A stretch of DNA of 64,000 nucleotides from Bullera alba (Eukaryota; Basidiomycota; Tremellomycetes; Tremellales; Bulleraceae). The notes under the pieces were generated by a model. The model saw only the letters and a program-made list of their open reading frames with translations. It had not been told where the DNA came from and made no database searches. Shown here piece after piece: positions 25,066-36,426 of the stretch; positions within the stretch are counted from its first letter, which is position 1; the number at the start of each line of letters is the position of its first letter. A program made the position numbers and the translations under genes. The stretch lies in NCBI GenBank assembly GCA_001600095.1, contig BCIX01000005.1, positions 1,308,523 through 1,372,522 of the forward strand, given 5' to 3'.

Positions 25066-27825
25066 GCGAACGCGATGGGGTGGTCGAGGTCTGCGGAAAC
25101 CGCCATAGGCGAGGGAAGTGGGCAGAGGCGGTGAAACTGGGGGAATTGGGATGAAAAGGGTTTCCTTGGTTGTAATGCGGTTGTAATGAGTTTTGGTCAC
25201 GGGCATAATGAGAGCGGAAGCAATTCTTGTAATGGCTGCTAATGGGCGCCCTAACTCTGACCTCGGAGGATGTGTGCACTTGGAGTCTCCCTAACCTGAC
25301 TGCTGTGGATACCCTTAGAGTGAAGGTTGGTGCTGGCTCGGTGAAGCAGGGTCCGAGGTGAGTCTGCCCTGTTGCGTGAAACTGATCTGTGATCAGTGAC
25401 TCCCAACGACCAGAATGAACCGCATAGGTCTGAGCGAAGCAAGTCCTCGCCGATGACCACCACAGTGGAGTTCCTCTAGTGGTGATCAAAGTTGATCTCT
25501 TAGCCCGGCCTCTAGTCACAACTTGCCCACTGCCAAGGATCAGCGTCTAAGAGGATTCTGGAGAAGAAGGCTCCTCGGCTCAGATGGGCTGGTGAGTCGG
25601 CATGGCCACTCGCCAAAGATCACAAGCCAAAGGCTCGGGTAAGCAATGGCGGACTGCAGACCGGGTGGAATGCAACCGTCGCTCGATGAACAACCCGAGG
25701 AGAAAAGTGGGTCTAGACAGCAAGACGGCGTGCTAACGCTCGCCTACAGTAAACTGTCTCCGCCCAGCCGAATCTGATCAAAGGTGTCCCAAGATGGAGG
25801 TGAGTAGACTGCCGGGCAGGGGCTCAGCTGATAGTAAGCAGTCGATCAGGTCACATATGGCACAGTTCCCGGTCGAGCCCGGAGCAAAGGTGGTCGGAGA
25901 CATTGTCCTCCGCCTCGCGTAGCTTGGATCGACAGGTGAGTAATTTTTATCAGAGTGAATTAGCTGACAACCTCAGACTGTGGTCGTATCAACCGCGACG
26001 CTCAAGGATGCACATGCTGGGGAGAGCCCGCCATCTCCCAAGAGCTGCTTGGTTGAAGGAGTCGTCTCGTTAAAGCGTCTATGTCCGTGGTAAGCTAATT
26101 TTGCCATGTGTACGAGTGTGAATCAGCTGACCATGGTCATAGACGGCTGTATCTTCGCCTCTGCGCCAGGTCCAGGAGCGGGGCTGCGAGACGGTCTCTC
26201 AGGCAATCATGCCTCCAAGAGGTCCGGCCACTGGAGCTGTCGAGTTGGGGGGGGGGACGCGGGAAGACTGCCCGGTGTGAGTGTCTCAACCGGAAAGAGA
26301 CGGTCGCTGACATTACAGCCACGACTTCGGAAGCGGACGGAAAAGGGGGGAGCACTGGCCTCCAACGACTATCGCTGGATGCGGAAAGCGTGAGTGTCGC
26401 TCCAGGGAAACCCGCTTGTTGCTGAACGACTTTTTAGCGTTACACGAAGAATGCTTTGATCAAACGGTCTGCTGCCGTAAGTCGATGCACCGGGTCATCT
26501 GGAGCCCAAAATGCAGGTTGCTGATTGTGCTTACAGACTAGGAACGCGGGTTGATGTCGAACGCCATGGCCGAACGCCTTGGCCGTGGCGGCCGTCCAAG
26601 GGCAAGGGAAAGTTTGAAGGGAGTCCCTCGAGCGCATAGTGAGTCACATAGTTGCTCAATGAACAGGAGCGGGAGTAATCGCTTACGTTGCCTCAGCATG
26701 AATATGGCAGATGTGGTGAGAATCAGTCGATAGTGGGAGGTGAGCGCCTAGGCGGGAGTACCAACGGCACTGACCTAGGTTCTATTCTACCAAGTTACCC
26801 CGGTCCCATGCGCGAGATGTGGGCGAGCCACAAGGATTATCGATAGCCACGAGGATGCTCGAGGATGTGATGGACAGAACGGACGAGATCAAGCAATGTG
26901 GTGGACATGACAACATATCGGGACGAGTCACATACCATTTGACGGAATGTGATATGGGGCCATACTCGGCTTGGCGCTGTGGGCCTCCAGCATGTATTCT
27001 CATTGCTCTCCATTCGCATAGCAAAGGTGTTGGGGTCGAGATTGTGTCACATGCAGGGTAAGACACACACGACCTGCGAGCATTTGTCAGGGGACGAGGA
27101 AAGCAGCTGGTGCAGCAGGATACGTGGTGTCGCAGCGTGTTGCGGACGCTAGGCCCAGCTTCCGAGCAGAGTGAGGTTACTGTTCCCACGGTGACCAAGG
27201 GCTTAGTCGGGGTTTCAGACTTGGCCGTTAGCCGAGTGTTTTGGCATCCCACACACCGATCAATACCACTCTTCCTCCCAATAGGATGGAGCCAAGACGC
27301 CACCCCAGAGGCCGCATCCTGGTGCGAGTAGCGAAGGAGTCTGCTTGGACAAGAATGTCGACCTCGCCTGTCTTCCTGGTCATCTCCCAGGCCGGGCAAG
27401 CTCGTTTCCCGACAGCGGTGAGGTCATTGGTGAGTCTCGGCAGTTGATGAGCGTCGCTCACACCAACAGCTGCACTGCTCAAACTTCTCTTCTGTCCATC
27501 GTCCACCACTTTATGCAGTGCTCCCTCTTTCCACCCTTAGATATTCCCCTTCACGACAGAAAGTGTCCACCGCTTTCAGCGATAGCTCGGTACTCTTAGT
27601 CGTGAGCTGCTATCGATAGTCACGAGCTGACCGGTAGAGATCTCGATTGAAGGTCAGGCAATACGACTGCAGGGTCGGACCTTGTCAAGGAGGGGTTATG
27701 ACTGGATTGCGACGGGTGAATCGATACAGGAAGGGGCACTTGATGATCGTCGATTGGGATTTCAGTCGTGTGGTAGAATGACAACCTTGGAAATGATACG
27801 GCTCACGACCGGGAATCAGCTCCCA

Positions 27826-28245
27826 CCATGAGTGAGTCCATGTTTGCTTTTGCATTGCTGACGATCCCCAGCTTTCAACACGGCCTCACTATCGACGCTA
27901 GGCCTGTGAGACCGTGGAATACATGTCACCGTCGACGGGGGTGGCAGTTAGTCGCTCAGACGTGAACAGTCGACAGTATTGAGCTCATGGCAAGCGAGAC
28001 TCCTGGTGTAAACGAGTCACGACTCGGTCTCGACAGGGCGTCACCTACAGGTACTCCCTGCATCAATCCCCCGCTTTACCCTGCGATGACCGCTCTCAGT
28101 GAGTACAGCATCGAGAATGGAGCTGATGTTCCCCCTTTGGCTTCACCCCTCTCTTCTTCTCGTGATCTGCTGGAGCCATGGATAGACGTCATCTCGAAAG
28201 CTCTGATCTAGTGTGTCCATCTCGCTCTTGGAGCTGCGGGCGGAG
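27826..28245 (+). repeat. Dispersed duplicate, copy 2, with a 74-codon frame
   Basis: This copy matches 24660-25065 at several long blocks. It carries an open frame, 27987-28211, beginning MASETPGVNE and ending DVISKALI; the equivalent frame in copy 1 is broken. It may be a remnant of a duplicated gene. No known domain. Confidence 0.7.
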
Positions 28246-28582
28246 CGATACACCGATTACGGACAGCATCGCACAGTGAGCTCTCTACTCGTCGATCAAA
28301 GCTGACTCGGCCAGGACGCCTCGGGATACCAAAGCGGAGAAGCGGATCTCCCTGTGCCCAACGTCGACACAGATCCATACGAGGTTCAGGAATGTCTCCG
28401 TAGACTTGCATGAATCATCGTCGATCCCTGTCGGTTGTGCGAGAGCATTTGCAGGGCGGACTGAGCATGAGAGTCCTCTGGCGCCGTCTCCTCCCGCTGA
28501 CCCTGCCAGACGAGCTCCCGCGTGTCCACCCGGGTGCTCGTCTGCAGTGACCAATCTGTCAGTAATCGTTTGCATAGGACAT

Positions 28583-31500
28583 TCATGAAACTCCGTCAAA
28601 CCCGTCGTCATCCTTCTTGCCCTTCTCCGCCGCTGCCCTCGTCTCCAACAGCCAAAGTAGCTGGCCGACTACATCGTCCGAAGGTCCATCCCACTGAACT
28701 CCCTCTCCCTTTTCCACATATCCTAGCTCTCGGTATAGGCTCAAAAGGGGCGCAGAAAGGTGTCTGGGTGGGAAGCGAAAGTTGTCACTCGTGTGCCAAT
28801 CCAGGGCCTTCGCTTGCAACTCTTCCAAGTAGCGAAGCTCACAGACTCTGGGATCCCTGTCGCCCTCCTTGGTACGCCCGTTCCGAGTATGCGCGTTCTG
28901 ACAGGCAGCCATGAACGCCCAGGTGGTCTGCTCCTGGTAAATGCCGCTGTGGTGGAAACCTCGGACAAAGTCGACCGCATACCTAGTCCCGACATCCATA
29001 ACCGCTGCCCTCGGTACCGCTGTCGAATACAGATTAGCGGTCTGGGGGTGTGGCAGGGAGAGGAAGAGGATGGCTCCAGCCTTGTGGTTGTCGACCAAAT
29101 TGAACTTGAGGCAATCTGCGCTGACCTTGCCAAGCCCAGGCTGGCGACTGACAGACTTTGAAATGTCGCCGAGTGCGGCGGCGAACCATTTGTGTTGAGC
29201 CTTGCCCGTCGACCTGCCACAGTAGACTCCCAGCTTGCCTTCTCCCTCTGCGAGCGCTCGAGCGGCTGACAGTCCGACGTTGTCCACCCCTGCCTCGACC
29301 CCAGTGATGTGGGGCAGCTGTTTGACCCAGGAATAGACAGGTGATCCACGCGCCTTGGCGTCCTCGACGACCTCCTTCACCACCCTCGCATTCTCCTCGC
29401 CAAACACGATGACAAGACGATTTCCGCGGAGCTCGTTCAGCCTCTTCTTCATCTCCTCTTTGCACCGACGTCTGATCGAAAGTGGGAGGTGGGTGCCGTT
29501 GACATAGCTCGGAATCCCGCCCTTCTCGACTGGGAGGTGAATCGGAATCAAGTTGATAAAAGCCAGTCCGTAGTGTCGAGTCAAGGCGTTTGAGGTCAGG
29601 CCAGATTTGACCAAGAGACGAGTGCTGAACGCCCACTGAGTTAGCGCTTTGACATTGTCACCGTGCCCGATTGGGTAATTCCCGACGCAGAGTAGCGGCG
29701 CGAGCTCTGGAAGACCATCTGGGTGCTGATATCGCTCCGAGTAGGTGCCCTTGAGTCGTTTCGTGGTCGCCGTGATCCCCGTGCGGACCAGCGGATCTCC
29801 TGCCGAAGCTCGTGCTTCTATCCCTTGAAGGTCCTTGTGAAATGCCACCGACTTCGCCAGAGTTGTAGCCTGAGCGGCCTTGAGTCTGGACGGGGAAAGG
29901 TCCAGTCGAAAGTCTGCATGAATCTGCTTTAGCAGAGCATACACTTTGGCCTTGTCCAAGTCGGGCGGTGCATCGTCCAGCTCTCTACCAGAGACGACTC
30001 GGGAAAAGAAGTCGTGGCAGGGTCCACCAAGAACGTCCTGAGCGATGGGCGGGAGGGCGTTTTCGGGAACCACCACTCCTTTCGACGTCGAGGTCACCGT
30101 TCCCAAGGGCGTCCAGAGTGATTTGGAGCCCTGTTCTGCGATCGCTTTCGCCCTTGCCAAATCTGCCTGAGGCATGCGTCGTCTACGGGGATTGGCAACT
30201 CCCTTGTCCACGAGGTAGACTGCTGACATTTCCACCGGGGGATCACGTTCCGGGCTCTCTGGCTGAGGTCGACCGTTCGCTTGGAACATTGCACAGTCAC
30301 CCGGGTGGTGTAGTACGCTTCGGCAAAGGCTGCATCCATGGAAGTCCTCGCATCGTTCTCCAACAACGTCGCATGCTTCCTGCCACATGAACCGGTGGCA
30401 TGTGACTCGACCTGACGACATTACGACGCGCCTCTTGTCCTCGATCATGGTGGCTTTGGAGGCGACTGGTTGATTGTCGAACCATCTTGTCGATTCGATG
30501 CAGAAATCAGGATAGAGGGTCTTATGGTCTGATCGGCCACAGCAATAACAACCAGGTTCCGGTTTTAATGAAGGGTCGCTTAACCGTGCACTATTGGAAG
30601 TCGGCAGGTAGCGCACGTCGTCTATTCCCGTGTCTTGGTCGTGGACAGTGTAGATTTCGCGAGCCCTTCTCTTTGTTTCCGCGGTCACGGCTTGCCTGGG
30701 CTTGGGAGCTGGTGGTGGTGGACGAAACGGTGGGTTTGAAGGTCCTCCGGGCGAATTGCCACTTGTGGGTGCGATAGGAGCGGCCGTAGTGGTCGATTGG
30801 TTCGACCCCACAGGTTTCGGTGGTCGAGAGCTACTAGGGAGAGGTACTGATGGGATCGGTCGGACTGTGGGAGCTCCAGGGGCTGCGGGTGGGATCGGAG
30901 CACGAGAGGGTGGGTGCTGAGCAGACTTGGACTCAGAAGCGATCGACGACGGACCGAGTCCAGTAGTCTTGGTGGCGATTGCCCTGGGTAGTTCTGCTCC
31001 CGATGGACCACTAGACGACTTTGTAGAACTGGGCTGAGCTGCTGCTGACGATCTCGACGTTGTTGCCAACATGAAAGGTGCTGATACGACCCGAGATGGA
31101 GTCGGTGCTGGCGCTGCGGAATTACGCTCTGTCCGAGGTAGAGTCTGGATACCGTACTGTATTGCGGCGAGCATGTTGTCTCTCGCAGACCTAGATGTCG
31201 TCTTTGGCGCGACGGCAGGCGATCTCGACGGTCCGGCTCGAGCGTTCCCTCCCAATTGTTGATCCGTCTCAGGCCGAGTGCGACGTGGTGGGGATGGCAT
31301 AGAGGATACGGAGCTGTTGAGGGCAGATCCCGGCTGGTGCGGTACCGAAGGTTTGGGCTGTTCGAGGGACGTTCTCTTTGATTTGGATGGCTGAGACTGG
31401 GTCGATCGAGATTTACGCTGAGAGCACGGTTAGCAGCTGATCTCGGCCCAAGCTCATGACTTGCCTTCTCTCGTAACTCCCTATCGATCTTTACTGCGGT

Positions 31501-31722
31501 CTGGAAGCGACGGAAAGGGTGAGATGCCATTGACTCCTTCATCGACGAGTCCTCTTGCACTTCGCTGGGGATGACTTGGTTCATCAGACGCACAAGCTCA
31601 AAGGTCTGCTGTCGGTGGGCGAGTCGAGCTACCGGGTCATTGGGACCCTTGTCGAGATCTGGAGTCAACTTTGCGCCGGTGGCCTCGACGACCTGTCGGA
31701 TCCTCTGTTCCAGCGAGCTCAT
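28583..31722 (-). CDS. CCHC-CCCH-CCHC zinc protein with UDG-like domain, copy A
   Basis: Exon 1 is 31722-31465 (86 codons) and exon 2 is 31417-28583 (945 codons), giving 1030 residues. The intron uses a GC donor (GCAAGT), a CTAAC branch site and CAG. Exon 1 is a helical module (MSSLEQRIRQVVE). A Ser/Pro-rich linker follows. The zinc array at about 377-463 reads C-YC-C-GRSD-H, then CX8CX6CX3H, then a canonical CX2CX4HX4C knuckle (CSLCRSVLHHPGDC). The C-terminal domain at about 660-880 has LLCVGNYP, WAFSTRLLVKSG, LAFINLIPIHLP, RLVIVFGEEN and FLSLPHPQTAN. This order of strands and the final HP motif resemble the uracil-DNA glycosylase superfamily (inference). The small partner gene lies 145 bp upstream on the same strand. 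Confidence 0.85.
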
Positions 31723-31867
31723 CGTGCTTAATAAGAGGTGTGTAGTTTCAATGAAGAGAGATAGAGAGATGGAGAGGTTTGAATTGGCGTTGAGACGTTG
31801 AGACGTGAGAAGAGTTCTTTTTCGCGTGTGTCAATCTGAGAATTGCATACAAGGCACCGCATACATT

Positions 31868-32347
31868 CTACGCGTGATCTCCTCTCGCTAGCGCCCGTCT
31901 ATGAGCCCACAGAATACCAATGATTCGTTCAGCATGGGGATTGTTGTCGAGGAACCAGTCAAAGTCATCCCACCACTGGAAAGATGAGCTCAAGTCTCGG
32001 GGTGTCAAAGCTCACAATTTCTTCGAGCAATCGTAGCCTCCTATACGAAGCCTGACTGATCTCTCGGACTTCGAGATCCGGCTTCGGCGGACACATTCTC
32101 CCCATCACGACGGTGACCATACCGTCGTGGTCCCATCGGCCATTCCTCCACACCGCGTCCGCAGTCGCGATGGCACCGAACCAAGTGAGCCCATGATCGT
32201 GTCTGTAGGCGAGGTAGTGATAAAAACCCGCTTGGGGCAGGGGATTGGCAGTAAAGTGCTGAGTATGATCAGTCTCAATCTCAAGGCCTCGGGTCTCACG
32301 TGATTAGCAGTAGCAGGACCGCGCAGTCCTTGGACATGCGCTGCCAT
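31868..32347 (-). CDS. Small WWxDxD family protein, copy A1
   Basis: Exons are 32347-32300, 32258-32016 and 31975-31868, giving 132 residues. The small family has FYxYLxYxH near residue 30, then FGA, a TVV-M-PPKP core, an ISxxxYxRLR helix and a third exon starting with WWDDFDWFLDNNPHA. No known domain, signal peptide or membrane span. The gene lies just upstream of the large zinc protein on the same strand, and the same arrangement recurs at 43.5-47.6 kb, so a functional pairing is likely but unproven. Confidence 0.75.
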
Positions 32348-33018
32348 TCTTGGAGGTGGGAGCTAGAGGTCAGCTTGGGACGTGATGAGTGCAATGAGAT
32401 GAGCATCGTGTGAGGACGCTGCTCCTCGCTCGGACCCCCACGTCACAGAGCCATGTCCTGGGTCTGGATTGCAGTCTGGACCTGTCTGGACTACGTCCTA
32501 CTACGTCTGGAGTCGTGTTGACGTAACATTACGTTTGCATAATGTTGAAACGTGCGGATGACGTTAGATCGCGCGTTTCGAACCTAATCTCTCTATTTCT
32601 GGACCCTAGGTCAGAGATCCCATATTGACGCAATCGACGAGTGACGACTCCCTATAGCTCTCCTTCGTAGGTCCACCGAGTCCATACCGACAGTATCGCT
32701 CGGTAAAGGTGTGAATCGGACTGCGAGGCAAGGCGAGTCGAAAAGGTGGGAAGATGAGTGACCTATTGCACAAGGTGACCTATTGCACAAGGTCAGCTCG
32801 AGGTGAACGGGGCTGCAGAAGACGGAATTGAGCCCATCTGGTGCAATAGATGCAAGTGTAGACACTGAAAGGCATACTTCAGATGTGAATCGATCGACTC
32901 ACATTTTATCGAGCCTCCAGACTACAGCGACGAGAGGTCTTTAGAAATCCCCGCCATCGCGTTCGATTCTAGACACGGTTAGCGTGGTAGCTCACACACT
33001 CTGACAGCGGCTCACACA
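32348..33018. other. Intergenic between the two small family genes
   Basis: No coding exon was seen. It contains a perfect 17-bp tandem duplication (GTGACCTATTGCACAAG at 32758 and 32775) and a TCTGGA-rich stretch at 32460-32510. Confidence 0.5.
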
Positions 33019-33504
33019 TCAAACCCTCTCTTCGGCCAGTGTTGTTTCGTGAGCGAATGCGACCGCCTGATCGGGAAGCGCTCTGGGATTGGCGCGCATA
33101 TACGCGTCATGGTCGATCCACCACTACCCATCAGCGATACCCTTCTCATGGCCGCACTCACGAGTATTTCACAATTCCTCAGGCGGATGTACTCCTCCTC
33201 GCTGATCGACCACACCTCCTCGATTGGCTTTGGTGGCATCGTCTCCGCTCTCACCGCCGTCGCCAGCTTGGTGTGGCACATGCCCATGCCCTCAACGGGA
33301 TGGGCGTCGTAAGAAGCCAAAGCCCCGAAGAAGACTACAGGGCAGTCTGGATGCGTGTAGCCCAGGTAGAGGTAATGTTTTGTTGGATTCAACCCGGCCG
33401 TCTCACTGTACCTCTGCAAGCGGTCAGATGCAGACCTCGTGGCATGCACTTACCAGTCCTGCTTCGTGGGGCGCATAGAATATGTAGTTGAGAGCGACCG
33501 ACAT
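33019..33504 (-). CDS. Small WWxDxD family protein, copy A2
   Basis: Exons are 33504-33454, 33413-33162 and 33123-33019, giving 135 residues. It matches the copy at 47061-47556 closely: YLGYTHPDCPVVFFGALAS versus its equivalent, then TAVRAETMPPKP, EVWSISEEEYIRLR, and WWIDHDAYMRANPRA opening exon 3. Exon borders fall at the same places as in the other copies. It is the outer member of a tandem pair of small genes that precede the large zinc gene at 28583-31722. Function unknown. Confidence 0.78.
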
Positions 33505-33953
33505 CGTGTGCCTGCTGTCAAAAGTGAGATGTTATGCGATATACATTGGACACAAGATTCACTCGAGATCGAGTCAAGGGGTCGACTAGACTTGCCACAA
33601 TTTCGATGCACCGTGTGAAGATTAAGTCACCACCCAGCAACTCCCCTAGGTCGACCACCACTCCCCAGATACTCTAGTCGTCATGCATGGTCCGCCAACC
33701 ATACTCCAGCTCCCGACATGATCTTCTCAATGCAGCAGGGGGGGGGGGGGGGGGCGGAATTCTGGATACTCGTGCTCGCTGGTCAAGCTGGTATCAGACA
33801 TTCTCGTCAGTAGACGTTCTGAGTATTGGTATGCCATGCCCTGCGCAAGGACCTCGTGTTTCAGGTCCCAAGAACCCGTTCTCACAACTCACTTTTACAA
33901 GCTCCCCAACTCACCTCTACAACTCACCCAAACAACTCATCACCAAGCCCACC
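33505..33953. promoter_or_regulatory. Divergent upstream region with a 17-G run
   Basis: This separates the minus-strand small gene from the plus-strand F-box-like gene. An uninterrupted run of 17 G lies at about 33738-33754. The last 70 bases are a CA/CT-rich leader resembling the one before 22432. No coding exon assigned. Confidence 0.5.
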
Positions 33954-35419
33954 ATGACCACACTCCTCCCCGAGAACATCCTGCTCATCGCCACCTTCCT
34001 CCCGACCCAGGACGCCCGGAACCTCTCCCTCGTCAGCCAATCTTGGCGAGCTGCGACCGAACCTCACCTCTGGTCGAGCATCGCCGTCCAACACTGGGAT
34101 CAGCTCCGACTTTTGCTTTCGATCCGGCCCGATCTCGCTCGCTACGTCCGCAAAGTCACCGCGTTGCCCAGTGAAAGCCCTGCGGAGGATAGATTGACCG
34201 TCACGAGCATGATCGCCCCTCATCTCCTAGAATGGAAAGAGATCAGATGTGGGGATCCCTCCGACGAAGTATGCCTTACCGCCCACCACTCCCAGCTCTC
34301 ACTCGTGTCGCAACCAATGCCCCGATTGAGCAGTCTCGCCCTGCATCTCGACGCAACATGGCCCCTCACCCTTCCGCACCTCTTGCGCTCGTTCCCAACA
34401 TTGGAGTCTCTCTGGGTGGACGAACATGCGGCCAATACCATCGACCCGGCACCGCCCGTCTTGTGGCCACGGATGGCTTTAACCACCGCGACGTTTCGAC
34501 TCGCCAGCACGGATCTCGTTCAGGCCGTTGCCAGCTGCTGCCCCCTGGAAACTGTGCACTTGGAACTCGCGCCAATCTACACTTTCGCCGGCAGCTTGCC
34601 GATGGATCCGATCGCGCGGTCGACCACTGTGAGAGACGTGGTGCTTCAGTTTTCAGCGGCTGGAAAGACCTGGTGGGAGTTTATGGAGGTGTGCGAGCCC
34701 GCGATACGTTGGACGAGTCTGTCGGTCGTCACTCGCGTGAGTCGCGCCGATTGATGAATAACGCTGACAGTTAGACGATTCGCGCATCCGGGATCCCAGC
34801 GTTGCATGCTCTACAGACCTTTTGCATGCTGACGACGGATGGAAATCCTAGCAGGGTGGCAGATTTCGGGCAGTTGCCCCGGGGGACTCACAGCGGATTG
34901 ATCGACCCCGTCTTCGCCCGCCGTGTGCTCAACGCCCCCTCTCTGGTGCTCATCCAAGCCGCCCATGAGCCCATTCCTCGATCATTCCTGCACGGCCCGT
35001 ACAGCCGGGTGGATGACCTCCACGTCCAGACATTCGACAGCGGCCACTCGACGATCATCCACTGCTTCACCCGATCCGACAACCAGCTTTTCCGGTTTTC
35101 CCCTCACTCGATGCCGTGGGTAGGCCTGGTGGACCTCGAAACCAACCCATACGAGCGATGGCTAAGCTATGGCAACTTTAAGGAGAGGACCGTCGAGGGC
35201 CCGTTGACGGAGGACGACCTCGGCCAGCCGGGTTGGATCGAACTGAGTTTTTTCGAGGGGGAACCGTTACCGTTCATCCTGTTAAATTACATTTTCGAAC
35301 AATCCGGGTTGGAACGGTTTCCGGCACGCGGCCGACGGGGCATGGTATTGTCCAGTCATATTTGGAAGGTGGTCAACTGCTGGTACGAGGGGGTGCAACA
35401 CTATGGAGCTCTGGTCTAG
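33954..35419 (+). CDS. F-box-like protein
   Basis: Exons are 33954-34736 and 34775-35419 (261 + 215 codons), giving 475 residues. The N-terminus fits an F-box: LLPENILLIATFLPTQDARN, then LSLVSQSWRAATEPHLW. It is followed by a region of regularly spaced leucines that could form degenerate leucine-rich repeats. F-box proteins of this type usually act as substrate receptors of SCF ubiquitin ligases through Skp1; this is inferred from the first 45 residues. The start at MTTLLPEN is chosen because it places the F-box at the very N-terminus, as in many basidiomycete paralogues. The gene appears intact despite its accessory surroundings. Confidence 0.75.
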
Positions 35420-36426
35420 TGAGTGAGCGGTGAATCGCGTGAGCTAATGCCTAGGCTGCAATCGTCGGTGGGAGGGTTGGGCGGGAGTTGTAGATAGGTG
35501 AGTTCAAGGGTCTGTGTAGGCTGACAGTCTGGCAGGATCCTCGACTCTAAGACGTGTGCAGCCTTTGATGGACGAGAGTTTGGCGCTGCTGGTTAGAATG
35601 GACGCTGTCGTGGGTGTAGCTGAGATATAATGCATCCAAGGCCATCCTGCGACAAAGGGATGAAACCGCTGCTCCGGTGATCCAATCATAACCAGTGTTC
35701 CACGCCGGTAGACTGGGGTACGTTGATCATATGGGGGTCGACGGGCCAGGACCAAATTTCCTGCATCGAGCGGTCAGCTATGGCTCGCACCATGAAGAGA
35801 GCTTGTCGACTCTGACCGCCGTCAGTAAGCTCGTCACGGCCGTTCGATCATGGGAAGCATTGATCCGTACTGTAGGTCGACCACTCGATTGACCGAGCTG
35901 GAGCCTAGTCCTAGCTGTCAGCTGAGCCCACCCACCTGCCTCGGGATACTCCTCGGGCAGCTCTAAGCCTCTGGCAGTGGGAACTAGCATCGATACACTC
36001 ACCCAAAGGCCTGCCTCCATCACTCTCTTAGCATTCCTCAGAGTGACAACGGTTTCCTCCTCTTCTTCGACCACAACAGTGGAATCCGAACCCGCTCAAG
36101 AAGGCTTCATATCCGCAAGTGGACCCATTCTTCGTGTGATGAAGTAGCTGCTTGGTTTTCTCGAGCAGAGGCGATTGCGTCGTTTAGCCTCGGGCGACCG
36201 TCTTTCGTGCGAGTGAACCCGGTCTCGTAGGATACCACCTACAGTGGTGTGCTCGTGTTTGATAAAGATGTGATCATTGGACGCGTATGAAGGCAAGGTT
36301 GATGATCGTCGATTGGGGTCGGCGCGTGCATGGCGTGGCGCGTCGACACTGGTAAAAATCATAATCTTGACACCCTCTTCTTCACATTCATCCAAAACCG
36401 CACACCTGCACACCTCTTCCACCTCC
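35420..36426. other. Intergenic, no supported gene
   Basis: Only short overlapping frames on both strands with no recognisable motif and no consistent exon chain. A CTTCTTC-rich stretch lies at 36050-36075, and a C/A-rich leader-like tract at 36365-36425. Confidence 0.35.

Larger units (their letters stand above)
24582..28582. other. Gene-poor stretch with intron-like signals and a duplicated segment
   Basis: Many GTGAGT...CTGAC...AG cassettes occur (for example 25939-25977 and around 26092-26142), but I could not chain them into a sustained reading frame. This looks like decayed multi-exon genes. The longest unsupported open stretches are near 26106-26425 and 26782-27399. The segment contains both copies of the repeat listed at 24660 and 27826. 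Confidence 0.4.

Noticed and set aside
24582..28582. LTR retrotransposon in the gene-poor stretch
   Set aside because: No reverse transcriptase, integrase or paired LTRs could be read; the two similar segments are too short and lack clear TG...CA ends.
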